A stretch of 64,000 bases of DNA from Lachnospiraceae bacterium (GTDB lineage Bacteria; Bacillota; Clostridia; Lachnospirales; Lachnospiraceae). Positions within the stretch are counted from its first letter, which is position 1; the number at the start of each line of letters is the position of its first letter. The notes beneath the pieces are model-generated. The model did no database searches, was not told the DNA's origin, and saw only the letters and a list, made by a program, of their open reading frames with translations. Positions 8,473 through 18,241 of the stretch are shown piece by piece. The DNA is taken from assembly GCA_024680815.1 (NCBI GenBank), contig JAILBQ010000033.1, forward strand, positions 1 through 64,000, given 5' to 3'. Made by a program: the position numbers and the translations under genes.

Positions 8473-9138
8473 TCAATGACGGAGAAGAGACAGTATATCT
8501 TCGGGTGAAGCGGCAAATATATCAGCTCCGGTCTCCATAAGGCAGTCTCTGTCCCTGAATCCCCATAAAACGGATATACAGGGCAGCCCTGCGTTTCTGG
8601 CGGTTGCAAGATCAACTTCCGAATCTCCTATATATACGGCTTCTCCGGGCAGGCTTCCCAGCTCCCTCAGGGCTTCAAATACGGTATCCGGCGCAGGCTT
8701 TCTCCTGATCTCCGGTCTTTCTCCTATTGCGACATTTATGACTTCCGAAAAGAACTTTTCGTTCAGCTCCTTTACGGCGGAATCTATTTTGTTTGAGACA
8801 ATCGCCTGCTTAAACCCGAGACTTTGTAACTGTTTCATTAACGGGATAATTCCGTCGTAGGGTCTTGTTTTATCCAGACAATGAACATTGTAGTGTTCCT
8901 TAAACGCCGGAATCATTTCGTCTATGGTATCCGGAGGGGTTGTCCTGGGGACGGACTGCTCCAGGGCGTATCTGATGCCGCTGCCGAATACGCGCCTGTA
9001 CTCCTCCGCAGAATGCAGCGGAAAGCCGTACTTTCCCATCACATGATTCATTGATGCAGTCAGATCGTCCAGCGTGTTCAGAGTAGTTCCGTCCATATCG
9101 TATATTATTGTATTCCGTTTAATCATATCCGTAATCAT
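8473..9138 (-). CDS. HAD-superfamily phosphatase, phosphoglycolate-phosphatase-like
   Basis: A 221-residue HAD hydrolase. Motif I is YDMDGTTLNT (nucleophile and acid Asp ~14 and 16), motif II is AIVSNK, motif III is the Lys of RRKPAPD, and motif IV is YIGDSEVDLATARNAG. The alpha-helical cap lies between motifs I and II (~20-90), as in phosphoglycolate phosphatases and PpaX-type enzymes. The substrate is not determined. There is no ribosome site before the ATG at 9138; a second ATG at 9123 (MIKRNTIIYDMDGT) is also possible. An extended -10 box ends six bases before the first ATG. Confidence 0.85.
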   Translation of the reverse strand: MITDMIKRNTIIYDMDGTTLNTLDDLTASMNHVMGKYGFPLHSAEEYRRVFGSGIRYALEQSVPRTTPPDTIDEMIPAFKEHYNVHCLDKTRPYDGIIPLMKQLQSLGFKQAIVSNKIDSAVKELNEKFFSEVINVAIGERPEIRRKPAPDTVFEALRELGSLPGEAVYIGDSEVDLATARNAGLPCISVLWGFRDRDCLMETGADIFAASPEDILSLLRH

Positions 9139-9144
9139 GGAATA

Positions 9145-9153
9145 AATATACCA
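9145..9153 (-). promoter_or_regulatory. Possible extended -10 promoter of the HAD gene
   Basis: Read on the minus strand, TGGTATATT ends six bases before the ATG. No -35 box was found at 16-18 bp, but TGn-extended -10 promoters can work without one. Confidence 0.4.
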
Positions 9154-9160
9154 TAAATAG

Positions 9161-9189
9161 CTGACAAAGCGTAGTTTATTTGGTATAAT
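9161..9189 (+). promoter_or_regulatory. Promoter of the polyamine transport operon
   Basis: CTGACA (9161-9166), 17 bp, then TATAAT (9184-9189) with a TGG extension. Transcription should begin near 9195-9197. Confidence 0.75.
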
Positions 9190-9248
9190 AATTCATGTTG
9201 AGCTTTGAATTCAGACTATTTTTATTATTTCGGGAGGTTTTATGCGCC

Positions 9249-10337
9249 TTGGAGAAGACCCTCATCCAAAATGATATTCTTATTGACTTAAAGCATATCA
9301 CCAAGAGCTTCGGCTCTCACATGGTCTTAGATGACTTCAGCCTCTATATCCGCAAGAACGAATTCGTGACGCTGCTCGGCCCCTCGGGCTGCGGAAAGAC
9401 CACGACCCTTCGTATCATTGCGGGCTTTGAAACACCGGATACGGGAGAAGTTTTTTTTGAAGGAAAGAACATAAATTCCCTGCCGCCGGAAAAGCGGGAG
9501 ATAAACACGGTGTTTCAGAAGTATTCTCTTTTTACCCATATGACCATAGCGGAAAATATCGCTTTTGGCCTCAAAATCAGAAAGAAACCCAAAGCATACA
9601 TAGAAGAAAAGATTAAATATGCTCTGGAGCTGGTTGGACTTACCGGCTTTGAGGATCGCTGCCCGGAAACTCTTTCCGGCGGGCAGCAGCAGAGGATTGC
9701 CATAGCGAGAGCAATTGTCAACGAGCCAAAGATTCTCCTCCTGGACGAGCCGCTGGGGGCGCTGGATTTAAAGCTCCGGCAGTCAATGCAGCTTGAGCTT
9801 ATGCGCCTTAAAAACGAGCTGGGCATAACCTTTGTATACGTGACCCACGATCAGGAAGAGGCCCTTACGATGTCAGATACCATCGTCATTATGAACCAGG
9901 GCTACATCCAGCAGATAGGCACTCCCGAAGATATCTACAACGAGCCGGAAAACGCCTTTGTGGCTGATTTCATCGGGGATGTAAATATGCTGGACGGCAA
10001 GGTTATAAGCAAGAGCGCGGTGGAGATGCTGGGGACGAGTTTTCCCTGTACCGACGAGGGGTTCGAGGCCGGGACAAAGGTGGATGTGGTTATACGTCCG
10101 GAGGATATCGTGCTGACAAATCCGGGAGAGGGCACTATCGACGGTCTGGTGGAAGAGGTGATTTTCAAGGGAGTGCACTACCAGATGAAGGTGCGTTGCC
10201 GTGGATACGCCTTTTTTGTCTGCTCTACTGTATGCAGGGAGGCAGGATCGAAGGCCGGACTTCAGATTGATCCCTTTAATATACGCCTTATGCCCAAGCC
10301 CCAGTCCGACGATGAAAGGGCGGTACACGAGGAATGA
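9249..10337 (+). CDS. potA: Spermidine/putrescine ABC transporter ATPase
   Basis: A 362-residue ABC ATPase with Walker A (GPSGCGKTT), signature (LSGGQQQR), Walker B ([12 protein letters not shown]), the H-loop (THDQEEA) and a C-terminal TOBE-like regulatory region, as in PotA. It powers polyamine uptake with the three genes that follow. The start is uncertain. The ORF track uses ATG 9195, at about the predicted transcription start. GGGAGG at 9232 instead points downstream, where the in-frame codon is TTG 9249, giving [22 protein letters not shown], a normal PotA N-terminus. A better-spaced ATG at 9242 is out of frame and makes a 10-codon ORF. Confidence 0.93.
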   Translation: MEKTLIQNDILIDLKHITKSFGSHMVLDDFSLYIRKNEFVTLLGPSGCGKTTTLRIIAGFETPDTGEVFFEGKNINSLPPEKREINTVFQKYSLFTHMTIAENIAFGLKIRKKPKAYIEEKIKYALELVGLTGFEDRCPETLSGGQQQRIAIARAIVNEPKILLLDEPLGALDLKLRQSMQLELMRLKNELGITFVYVTHDQEEALTMSDTIVIMNQGYIQQIGTPEDIYNEPENAFVADFIGDVNMLDGKVISKSAVEMLGTSFPCTDEGFEAGTKVDVVIRPEDIVLTNPGEGTIDGLVEEVIFKGVHYQMKVRCRGYAFFVCSTVCREAGSKAGLQIDPFNIRLMPKPQSDDERAVHEE

Positions 10338-11131
10338 AAAGATTCTGTATGCGCTTTTATCTCGCCCTGGCGTTTGTGTTTTTATATACACCGATTCTTA
10401 TACTGATTGTGCTTTCCTTTAACGATTCGAGAGTGCGGAGCTCCTGGGGAGGTTTTACCCTGAAATGGTATGCCCAGCTTTTTTCCGATGCGACACTGCT
10501 TACGGCACTTAAGAATACTCTGTCCATCGCCCTTATCTCGGCGGGGATAGCAAGTCTGATTGCGCTTATGGCGGCTCTCGGAGTGGATGCCATGCGTAAA
10601 AATCATGCGGTGGTGGTTATAAACCTCGGAAATATCCCGGTGCTTAACGCCGATATCGTGACCGGAATAATACTTATGTTAACCATGGGGCGGTTTATGA
10701 AGCTGGGATACGCCAGTATTCTTATCGCCCATATCACCTTTAATATTCCCTATGTTTTTCTGTCGGTTTTACCGGCGATAAAAAACTGCAACCGAAGCGT
10801 CTACGAGGCGGCCAGGGACCTGGGAGCCGATGCCGGCACAGCCTTTTTCCGGGTTTTGCTGCCGGATATTATGCCCAGTCTTATGGGCGGTTTTTTCATG
10901 GCCGTCACCCTTTCAATGGATGATTTTGTGGTGACGTATTTCACAAGGGGAGCCGGGATAGATACTCTGTCCACCCTGATCTACGGGCAGCTGAAGCGCG
11001 GGCTTAAGCCGGAAATGTACGCGCTTTCCAGCATGATCTTTTTTGTGGTGCTGCTTATTCTTATTGCCGGAAATCTGATTCCCGGAGGAGCGAAGAGGAG
11101 AGACAACGATGCGGTCTGGAAACGAATTTAA
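10334..11131 (+). CDS. potC: Spermidine/putrescine ABC transporter permease (PotC type)
   Basis: A 265-residue membrane protein with about six hydrophobic segments and the EAA loop [25 protein letters not shown] (~157-181), which couples to the ATPase. The N-terminus ([18 protein letters not shown]) and the [14 protein letters not shown] segment mark it as the PotC-type partner. It overlaps potA by four bases, and potD starts inside its 3' end. Confidence 0.92.
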   Translation: MKRFCMRFYLALAFVFLYTPILILIVLSFNDSRVRSSWGGFTLKWYAQLFSDATLLTALKNTLSIALISAGIASLIALMAALGVDAMRKNHAVVVINLGNIPVLNADIVTGIILMLTMGRFMKLGYASILIAHITFNIPYVFLSVLPAIKNCNRSVYEAARDLGADAGTAFFRVLLPDIMPSLMGGFFMAVTLSMDDFVVTYFTRGAGIDTLSTLIYGQLKRGLKPEMYALSSMIFFVVLLILIAGNLIPGGAKRRDNDAVWKRI

Positions 11132-12221
11132 GTCAGGAGGAGCTCTCATCCTTTCAGGCCTTGTTATACTCATCCTCATGGGGACGTTTATCGTCTGCTG
11201 GGTTGCCGAATCCGGTTCGGATGGAGTTGAAATCGCGCCGGGCGGAAGCAAGGATTCCATCATTGTTTTAAATTACGGCGAATATATGGAACGGGATATT
11301 TTCGAAACCTTTGAGGAGGAAACCGGCATAAAGGTGTATTATGACGAGGCCGCAACCCCGGAGGAGATGTACGCCAAATACAAAGGCGGAGCCATAGATT
11401 ATGACCTCATGTGCACTTCGGACTATATGATAGAAAGACTTATCGCAGAGGGAGAAACAAGGGAGATCGATTTTGACGCGATGGAGTACGCGGACAACAT
11501 CGATGAGCGCTATTACCGGCTTTCAGAGACCTTCGATCCCGGAAACCGGTATTCTCTGCCTTATTTCTGGGGGACGGTGGGACTTCTCTACAACAGCGCG
11601 AAGGTTAAAGAGGTACCGGATTCCTGGGATGTGATTTTCAATGGAGACTATTCCGGGGATATTTTCATGACCAACAGCATGAGGGACGCCTATATGTGTG
11701 CTCTTAAATATCTGGGTTATTCTCTGAATACCGAAAATAAAGAGGAAATCGATGAGGCCCAGAGGCTGCTGCTTAATCAGAAAAAAGATGTGGAGGCCTA
11801 TCTGGTAGACGAAATCCGGGAGGAGATGGTTGCGGGAAACGCGGCTGTTGCCGTATGCTATTCGGGAGAGGCCTATCTGGCCAACGAATATGATCCCGAC
11901 CTGGAATACGCTGTGCCGAAGGAGGGCACGAATCTCTGGGTGGATTCCTGGTGCATATTAAACAAGGGAAAAAACCCGGAGGGAGCCCTAAAGTTTCTGG
12001 ATTTTATCTGCAGAGAGGATATAGCGCTTTTAAATTTCGAGGTGGTGTATTATCCGACGCCGAACAGGGCGCTTTATGAGAGCCTGCCGGAGGATATAAG
12101 AGAGGACGAATACGTCTTCCCGCCGGAGGACAGTATTGTCAATTCCGAGGTTTATGCCCCTTTAAGCCAGGAAACCACCGAGTATTACGGAGAGCTGTGG
12201 AAGGAGCTGAAGGTTGAATAG
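11109..12221 (+). CDS. potD: Spermidine/putrescine-binding protein
   Basis: A 370-residue extracellular substrate-binding protein. A single N-terminal hydrophobic segment (~12-30) has no lipobox cysteine in the usual position, so it may stay anchored as an uncleaved helix. The mature part begins IIVLNYGEYMERDIFETFEEETGIKVYY, the classic PotD/PotF opening. Trp and acidic residues typical of the polyamine pocket are present (LPYFWGTVGLLYN, LWVDSWCI). It overlaps both neighbours (23 bp with potC, 8 bp with potB), so translation is coupled. Confidence 0.92.
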   Translation: MRSGNEFKSGGALILSGLVILILMGTFIVCWVAESGSDGVEIAPGGSKDSIIVLNYGEYMERDIFETFEEETGIKVYYDEAATPEEMYAKYKGGAIDYDLMCTSDYMIERLIAEGETREIDFDAMEYADNIDERYYRLSETFDPGNRYSLPYFWGTVGLLYNSAKVKEVPDSWDVIFNGDYSGDIFMTNSMRDAYMCALKYLGYSLNTENKEEIDEAQRLLLNQKKDVEAYLVDEIREEMVAGNAAVAVCYSGEAYLANEYDPDLEYAVPKEGTNLWVDSWCILNKGKNPEGALKFLDFICREDIALLNFEVVYYPTPNRALYESLPEDIREDEYVFPPEDSIVNSEVYAPLSQETTEYYGELWKELKVE

Positions 12222-13074
12222 GGCGTCGCAAAAAAGGACGCTTCTCGCGTTTCCTTATATTTTCTGGATCATCGCGTTCACTTTGATTCCGGTTCTTATC
12301 CTTTTCTGGTATGCTTTCACGGACGCGGAAGGAGCCTTTACGCTTAAGTACCTTGCCGCCGTGTTTCAGAAGGTGCATTTAAAATCGCTCTGGATGTCCG
12401 TAAGGCTTTCTTTTGTCTGTACCGTGCTCTGCCTCCTTATTGCCTATCCGCTGTCATTATGCATGCGGTCTCTGAAAATCAGCCGGAAGTGGATGCTGAC
12501 CACTATTGTAATTATTCCCATGTGGATGAACTTTGTTTTGCGGATCATGTCCTGGCAGCTGATCTTATCGAAAAACGGGATCTTAAACCGCCTTTTTTCG
12601 ATGCTTTCTCTCCCCCCGCAGAATCTGGCAAATTCCGGTGCGGCTATTGTTATAGGCATGGTCTACGATTTCCTCCCCTTTATGCTGCTGCCGATTTACA
12701 ATTCCGTGATGGATGTTGAAGAGGATGTGCTGGAGGCGGCCAGAGATCTGGGAGCAGGGACTTTAACCGTTATCTTTAAGATTCTGGTGCCCTTAAACCG
12801 CCCGGGGATAATAAGCGGAATTACCATGGTTTTTGTGCCGGCCCTTACCACCTTTGCTATCTCGGATATGCTGGGAGGCGGCAAGGTTATGCTTATCGGC
12901 AACATCATAGAGCAGGAATTCCTGAACACTATGAATACGCACCTGGGCTCAGGGCTGTCGCTGATTCTCATGGTCTTTATCCTGATCGGCATGCTCTTCT
13001 CCTTCCGTTTGGAAAGGGATCAGGAGGAATACAAAGCGAAAAGTACGGCTGAGAAGGAAAAAGAGTTATGTTAA
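12214..13074 (+). CDS. potB: Spermidine/putrescine ABC transporter permease (PotB type)
   Basis: A 286-residue permease with about six hydrophobic segments and the EAA loop [26 protein letters not shown] (~171-196). The segment MWMNFVLRIMSWQLILSKNGILN is typical of PotB. The start is TTG inside the 3' end of potD. Its position after potD, not before potC, gives the order A-C-D-B rather than the familiar A-B-C-D. The next gene overlaps by seven bases and is probably in the same operon. Confidence 0.92.
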   Translation: MNRASQKRTLLAFPYIFWIIAFTLIPVLILFWYAFTDAEGAFTLKYLAAVFQKVHLKSLWMSVRLSFVCTVLCLLIAYPLSLCMRSLKISRKWMLTTIVIIPMWMNFVLRIMSWQLILSKNGILNRLFSMLSLPPQNLANSGAAIVIGMVYDFLPFMLLPIYNSVMDVEEDVLEAARDLGAGTLTVIFKILVPLNRPGIISGITMVFVPALTTFAISDMLGGGKVMLIGNIIEQEFLNTMNTHLGSGLSLILMVFILIGMLFSFRLERDQEEYKAKSTAEKEKELC

Positions 13075-14273
13075 CCGGGGAAGAGCTGCTGCGTCTGCAG
13101 AACGGTAATGGTGTGAGCGGAATTGCTCTGAGAAATGAGAAAGAGAAAAACGTGACTCTCACGGAGGAGGCCGCCAACAGGATTGCAGGCGGCTTTGTGC
13201 TTTTCCTCGAGCAAAAGACGCTTAAGCCGGCCTCGGAGCTTAAGGTTGCCATCGGTCACGACTCCAGGCTCTCCTCGGATGAGTTGACGGAAGCGGCAAA
13301 GAAGGCCATGCTTTCCATGGGGGTACGGGTAGTGGATTGCGGGCTCGCCCCTGCACCTGCGATGTTCATGTCCACCCTTTTTCCCGAGACGTCAGCTGAC
13401 GGAGCTGTTATGGTTACAGGGGGAAAAGAGGTCTTTACCGTAAACGGTTTTAAATTTTATACCATGGCCGGATGCGCGGAGGAAGAGGATATACGCCGGA
13501 TTCTGGAGCATGCTTCGGAGCTCCCCGAGCAGAATATAACTGAAGGAGCGTCTGCGGGGACAGGCGGTTCGACGCAAAACGCCGGGAAATGTTATCTTGT
13601 CGGAATTTATTCAAAATACCTTTCCGATAAACTTCGGGAGGCCCTGGGCGGGGGAGAAGAACCTCTTTCCGGCCGGCATATCGTTGTGGACGCCGGAAGC
13701 GGTTCCGGCGGTTTTTTTGCGGAGAAGATCTTAAGCCCGATGGGCGCGGATATTAAAGGGAGTCTTTTTTTGGAACCGGACGGGCACTTTCCCGGTCACA
13801 TTCCTGATCCCGGAAGCAAAGAAGCAATGGAGGCTTTGAAAAACGCAGTTCTTTTATCGGGGGCGGATTTCGGGCTTTCTTTTGATGCGGGAATGGAGAG
13901 GCTTTCCGCCGTTTCCGGAAACGGGGTGGAGCTTAAAGGGAGTTCTCTTATCGGGGCCGTTGCGGAGGTGCTGGCACCGGATTATCCGTGGAGCACGGTG
14001 GTGACGGATCTTCCGGCGGGCAACAGGCTTTCTGAGTTTATGGAAAACGAGCTGGGAATGGGGCATTTTTCGGCTAAAACCGGGGATATAATAAAGGAAT
14101 GCAGACGTTTAAACGGGGAAGGAAAGGTTTCTCCTCTGGCAATGGATTCGAGCGGCCGCGGGGTCTTAAGCGAAAATTATTATCTGGAGGACGGGGCCTG
14201 TCTGGCACTTAAGCTTATTATTTCTCTCGCGAAGGAAACCGGAGGAACGGCGATTGACTTTTTGAGTCCCTGA
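13068..14273 (+). CDS. Degenerate phosphohexomutase homologue, probable pseudoenzyme
   Basis: A 401-residue relative of phosphomannomutase/phosphoglucomutase. Homology is clear from the N-terminal VAIGHDSRLSSDEL and VVDCGLAPAPAMFMSTLFPE through to the STVVTDLPAGNRLSEFMENELG region. All catalytic motifs are changed. The phosphoserine loop (normally TASHxP) reads TGGKEV (~115-120). The metal loop (DxDxDR) reads DAGMER. The sugar loop (ExSGH) reads DSSGRG. The last domain with its phosphate-binding RPSGTEP motif is absent. The reading frame is intact, so it is a maintained protein rather than a broken gene. Its place at the end of the polyamine operon might suggest a sensing or scaffolding role, but that is speculation. 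Confidence 0.8.
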   Translation: MLTGEELLRLQNGNGVSGIALRNEKEKNVTLTEEAANRIAGGFVLFLEQKTLKPASELKVAIGHDSRLSSDELTEAAKKAMLSMGVRVVDCGLAPAPAMFMSTLFPETSADGAVMVTGGKEVFTVNGFKFYTMAGCAEEEDIRRILEHASELPEQNITEGASAGTGGSTQNAGKCYLVGIYSKYLSDKLREALGGGEEPLSGRHIVVDAGSGSGGFFAEKILSPMGADIKGSLFLEPDGHFPGHIPDPGSKEAMEALKNAVLLSGADFGLSFDAGMERLSAVSGNGVELKGSSLIGAVAEVLAPDYPWSTVVTDLPAGNRLSEFMENELGMGHFSAKTGDIIKECRRLNGEGKVSPLAMDSSGRGVLSENYYLEDGACLALKLIISLAKETGGTAIDFLSP

Positions 14274-14337
14274 GGGTATTATTTGAAACGGACGCTTTAT
14301 GGCTTTAAAGCGATATAAATGATTGGAGGAAGGGCAG

Positions 14338-15975
14338 ATGCCTATTACAAAATATCTCGAAAGAAACGCGAAAGAATACACTGACGACGTGGCATTGGTG
14401 GAACTCAACCCCGGCATGAAGGAAGACAGGCGGATGACCTGGAAGGAATATGATCTGATGCAGCCGGAGCCCGCCGGACCTTACAGGAGGGAGATAACCT
14501 GGAGGGTTTTTAACGAAAAAGCCAACCGCTTCGCCCACCTCCTTATGGAGCGGGGAATAAAAAAGAACGATAAGGTGGCGATTCTTCTGATGAACTGTCT
14601 GGAGTGGCTGCCAATTTATTTCGGTATTTTAAAGACCGGGGCCGTAGCCGTACCTTTAAATTTCCGCTATACCTCGGAGGAGATCGACTACTGCGTGAAC
14701 AAAGCGGATGTGGATATTCTGGTCTTCGGTCCGGAATTTATCGGCCGTGTTGAAGAGATCGCGGAGAAGCTTTCCGTAAAGCGGCTTCTCTTCTTTGTGG
14801 GGGATAACTGCCCCACCTTTGCAGAGAGCTATTACGCTCTGACCATGAACTGTGATTCAAGAAATCCGGATATTCCCATATCCGATGATGATTACGGCGC
14901 TATTTATTATTCTTCGGGAACCACGGGATTTCCGAAGGCCATTCTGCATAAACACAGATCCCTTATGCATTCTGCCGCTGTGGAGCAGAAGCACCATTCC
15001 CAGAGCAGAGAGGATGTGTTCCTGTGCATTCCTCCGCTTTATCACACGGGCGCCAAGATGCACTGGTTCGGAAGTCTGATTTCGGGAAGCCGGGCAGTGC
15101 TTTTAAAGGGAACAAAGCCGGATGAGGTTCTGGACGCGGTTTCGAGAGAAAAATGTACAATTGTCTGGCTCCTTGTGCCCTGGGCTCAGGATATACTGGA
15201 TGCGCTGGATACGGGGGAACTGAAAATCTCGAATTACGAGCTTTCACAGTGGAGGCTTATGCATATAGGCGCGCAGCCTGTGCCCCGCTCCCTTGTACGC
15301 CACTGGCGGGAGTATTTTCCGGAGCACGCTTATGACACGAATTACGGCCTGTCGGAATCTATCGGGCCGGGCTGCGTCCATCTGGGCGTGGAAAATATCG
15401 ATCATGTAGGAGCCATCGGGGTTCCGGGCTATGGCTGGGAATGTAAGATTGTGGATCCTGAGAGAAAAGTCGTAGAGCGCGGCGAGGTGGGAGAGCTTGC
15501 GGTAAAGGGACCCGGTGTCATGGAATGTTACTACAATGACAAGGCTGCTACCGAGGAAGTAAAGGACAGTGAAGGCTGGCTCTATACCGGAGACATGGCC
15601 AGGCAGGATGAGGAAGGCTTCTATTATCTTGTGGACCGGAAGAAGGATGTTATTATTTCAGGCGGCGAAAACATATATCCCGTTCAGATAGAAGATTTTC
15701 TGCATGAATTTGAGCCGGTGGATGATGTGGCCGTCATCGGCCTGCCGGATAAGCGGCTGGGAGAAATTTCCGCAGCGGTGATTGAGCTTAAGAAGGGGTA
15801 TGAGTGTACCGAAGAGGATATAAATAATTTCTGCAAGGCGCTTCCGAAGTATAAGAGGCCGAGAAAGATAATCTTTGCAGACGTCCCCCGGAATGCCACC
15901 GGAAAGATCGAGAAGCCGAAGCTTCGCTCTCTTTACGGCGGCGAAGGACTGGTAGAGAAAGAGAATAACAGTTAA
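14338..15975 (+). CDS. AMP-forming acyl-CoA synthetase/ligase
   Basis: A 545-residue adenylate-forming enzyme. Motifs in order are the P-loop YYSSGTTGFPKAILHKH (~185-201), TNYGLSESIGPG, the GDMARQDEEGFYYLVDRKKDVI hinge region and the C-terminal catalytic lysine segment NATGKIEKPKLR. It should activate a carboxylic acid with ATP and pass it to CoA. The acid is unknown; a fatty or aryl acid is most likely. ATG 14338 is chosen because TTGGAGGAAGG lies just before it. It stands 64 bp after the pseudoenzyme gene. Confidence 0.88.
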   Translation: MPITKYLERNAKEYTDDVALVELNPGMKEDRRMTWKEYDLMQPEPAGPYRREITWRVFNEKANRFAHLLMERGIKKNDKVAILLMNCLEWLPIYFGILKTGAVAVPLNFRYTSEEIDYCVNKADVDILVFGPEFIGRVEEIAEKLSVKRLLFFVGDNCPTFAESYYALTMNCDSRNPDIPISDDDYGAIYYSSGTTGFPKAILHKHRSLMHSAAVEQKHHSQSREDVFLCIPPLYHTGAKMHWFGSLISGSRAVLLKGTKPDEVLDAVSREKCTIVWLLVPWAQDILDALDTGELKISNYELSQWRLMHIGAQPVPRSLVRHWREYFPEHAYDTNYGLSESIGPGCVHLGVENIDHVGAIGVPGYGWECKIVDPERKVVERGEVGELAVKGPGVMECYYNDKAATEEVKDSEGWLYTGDMARQDEEGFYYLVDRKKDVIISGGENIYPVQIEDFLHEFEPVDDVAVIGLPDKRLGEISAAVIELKKGYECTEEDINNFCKALPKYKRPRKIIFADVPRNATGKIEKPKLRSLYGGEGLVEKENNS

Positions 15976-15981
15976 GGCATC

Positions 15982-16989
15982 TTAAGAACGCTCTTTTGCC
16001 AGAGCGGCAAAGCGGGCGGCATTCTCTCTGTCGCCCATAATAACATAACAGATATGGAGCCCGATAAACGGATAGGCATCGTGATACCTGCCGTTTAAAA
16101 GGCTCTCCGTTTCAAAGGCCGCGTTGTAATACCACATCACGGCCTCTTTATAATCCCGTTTTCCGCGGTAGTATTCCCCAAGCTCAAACACCAGCTCCGA
16201 GGGCACGTTCCCGGAAGCCAGCCCCCGGGAGGAGGCACGCAGCAGTCCCTCCGTGTCGTCCTTTAAGCGGCAGGCTTTTGAAAGAACCGACGCAGACATA
16301 AGAATGAGTTCCGTATCGTTGTCTTCATTTATAAAACGGGAAAAATGCGGAAGCGCTTTGATGAAATCCTCATCGGAACCGGAAACGAAAAGTTCCCGGG
16401 CATACATGCGCTTAAGCCTCGAGGAGAGGTTGCCGTTTTTTTCAATCAGCTTATGGAAAATCGAAAAATCCCTGTCCTGGTGGCTGCCCGTGGGAAGATG
16501 TGTGATGCGGACGTCGCTGTCGTATACTATGGGCGTCAGACGCACTGTTTCGTGGAGGGGATCCTCCCAGAGAAAGGTTCTCAGGCGCTTAAACAGCTTG
16601 GGACGGAGCTCTTCGTCGAAATTGTAGGTGGTATTGAAGGAAAGCTGGTTGGTATAGAGCATCTGCACGATGTCCACCTCCGGCAGAAGAGCCTGTTTCA
16701 GAATCTCAAACTTCCTGCGGTTTTCCTCATCCAGCACCTCGTCGGCATCCGCGCTGTAAATATAGTCCATTGTGGCCAGGGAGAAGGCAAAATTACGGGC
16801 CGCGGAGAAATCATCATCCCATTTGTAATCATATATCAGGTCTGTATATTTCGCGGCGATCTCCTTTGTCCGGTCCGTTGAGCCGGTATCGACTATGATT
16901 ATTTCGTCCATCAGACCCTTAAGGCTGTCCAGGCAGCGGGATAGAATGTCTTCTTCGTTTTTGACTATCATGCAAAGGCTTATGGTCAT
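15982..16989 (-). CDS. Glycosyltransferase family 2, SunS-like, with TPR-type tail
   Basis: A 335-residue protein opening MTISLCMIVKNEEDILSRCL, with EIIIVDTGSTDRTKEIA and the metal site YSADADEVLD (~83-92). This arrangement is seen in the SunS and related GT2 proteins. The C-terminal half is helical and repeat-like (ELGEYYRGKRDYKEAVMWYYNAA), resembling TPR units, which may hold an acceptor protein or chain. ATG 16989 is preferred over the ORF-track start because AAGGAGGTCCCC lies before it. It is transcribed away from the rfb operon. Confidence 0.82.
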   Translation of the reverse strand: MTISLCMIVKNEEDILSRCLDSLKGLMDEIIIVDTGSTDRTKEIAAKYTDLIYDYKWDDDFSAARNFAFSLATMDYIYSADADEVLDEENRRKFEILKQALLPEVDIVQMLYTNQLSFNTTYNFDEELRPKLFKRLRTFLWEDPLHETVRLTPIVYDSDVRITHLPTGSHQDRDFSIFHKLIEKNGNLSSRLKRMYARELFVSGSDEDFIKALPHFSRFINEDNDTELILMSASVLSKACRLKDDTEGLLRASSRGLASGNVPSELVFELGEYYRGKRDYKEAVMWYYNAAFETESLLNGRYHDAYPFIGLHICYVIMGDRENAARFAALAKERS

Positions 16990-17054
16990 GGGGACCTCCT
17001 TAAGTAGGAAGGGCGGAATTATGTCAACTAACCCGCGTTTAAAAACACGTATAC

Positions 17055-17083
17055 AGTATACCCTATTTTTCCTGTTTTGACGA
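17055..17083 (-). promoter_or_regulatory. Possible promoter of the 15982 glycosyltransferase
   Basis: On the minus strand, TCGTCA (17078-17083), 17 bp, TATACT (17055-17060). The -10 lies in a small inverted repeat, GTATA-CAG-TATAC. Confidence 0.45.
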
Positions 17084-17087
17084 GGGT

Positions 17088-17116
17088 TTGTATGTGACCC
17101 GGATTTGTGATACAAT
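17088..17116 (+). promoter_or_regulatory. Possible promoter of the rfb/polysaccharide operon
   Basis: TTGTAT (17088-17093), 17 bp, TACAAT (17111-17116), with rfbB starting 33 bases later behind GGAGGGG. The -35 match is weak. Confidence 0.5.
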
Positions 17117-17149
17117 ATATATAACTATGGACTTGAAACGGAGGGGCTG

Positions 17150-18241
17150 ATGAAAACCTATCTTGTGACCGGAGGAGCCGGATTTATCGGCTCGAATTTC
17201 ATTCATTTTCTGTTTGAAAAGTACGGAGACGATATCCGTATTCTTAATGCCGATGCTCTGACCTATGCCGGCAACCCGGAAAATCTCCGCGCTGTGGAAA
17301 ACCGGGAAAACTACAGATTTTATAAGGTCGATATCTGTGATACAGAGGCCGTTTCAGAGATATTCAGGGAAAATGATGTGGACTGCGTGGTGAATTTCGC
17401 CGCTGAAAGTCATGTGGACCGGAGTATAGACCATCCCGAGATTTTTGTCCGGACGAATGTTCTGGGGACGGCGGTCATGCTGAACGCGGCAAGGGCTGCC
17501 TGGGAAAAGGAGGACGGGAAATATCCCGAAGGGAAGCGTTTTCTCCATGTCTCCACCGACGAGGTCTATGGATCCCTGAGCGGAAGCGATGATTATTTTT
17601 ATGAGACTACGCCCTATGATCCCCACAGTCCGTATTCGGCAAGCAAGGCTTCTTCCGATTTTCTTGTTAAATCCTATGTGGATACCTATCAGTTTCCGGG
17701 GATCATCACAAACTGCTCAAACAACTACGGACCGTATCAGTTCCCCGAAAAGCTTATTCCGCTTATGATAAACAATGCCCTGAACGGGAAGAGCCTTCCT
17801 GTATACGGAGACGGAAAAAACGTGCGTGACTGGCTCTACGTGGAGGATCACGCAAAGGGAATTGACGCGGTTATAAACGGCGGACGGATCGGAGAAAAAT
17901 ACAATATCGGCGGACACAACGAGCGGGAGAATGTGGAGATAGTACATATCATCCTCGATACCCTGCGGGAGCTCCTTGACGAAAACGATCCGCGAAGGGA
18001 AAACGTCAGCGATTCGCTCATCACCTATGTCACGGACAGGAAAGGACATGACCGGCGCTATGCCATAGCTCCGGATAAGATTCGTTCGGAGCTCGGATGG
18101 GAGCCGGAAACAACCTTTGAAGAGGGTATCAGGAAAACCATACGCTGGTATCTCAATAATGAAGAGTGGCTGAAGAATGTGACCAGCGGAGAATATCAGA
18201 AATATTACGAGAAAATGTACGGAGCGAAAAAGGAATCATGA
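17150..18241 (+). CDS. rfbB: dTDP-glucose 4,6-dehydratase
   Basis: A 363-residue extended short-chain dehydrogenase. The NAD loop is [11 protein letters not shown] (~7-17), the catalytic segment is [11 protein letters not shown], and YSASKASSD carries the Tyr/Lys pair. It turns dTDP-glucose into dTDP-4-keto-6-deoxyglucose, the second step towards dTDP-rhamnose. It is the first gene of the polysaccharide operon and overlaps rfbA by four bases (ATGA). Confidence 0.96.
   Translation: MKTYLVTGGAGFIGSNFIHFLFEKYGDDIRILNADALTYAGNPENLRAVENRENYRFYKVDICDTEAVSEIFRENDVDCVVNFAAESHVDRSIDHPEIFVRTNVLGTAVMLNAARAAWEKEDGKYPEGKRFLHVSTDEVYGSLSGSDDYFYETTPYDPHSPYSASKASSDFLVKSYVDTYQFPGIITNCSNNYGPYQFPEKLIPLMINNALNGKSLPVYGDGKNVRDWLYVEDHAKGIDAVINGGRIGEKYNIGGHNERENVEIVHIILDTLRELLDENDPRRENVSDSLITYVTDRKGHDRRYAIAPDKIRSELGWEPETTFEEGIRKTIRWYLNNEEWLKNVTSGEYQKYYEKMYGAKKES

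Noticed and set aside
14274-14337. Missing last domain of the phosphohexomutase homologue through a frameshift
   Set aside because: Only 64 bases remain before the next gene, so the domain is truly absent rather than shifted.
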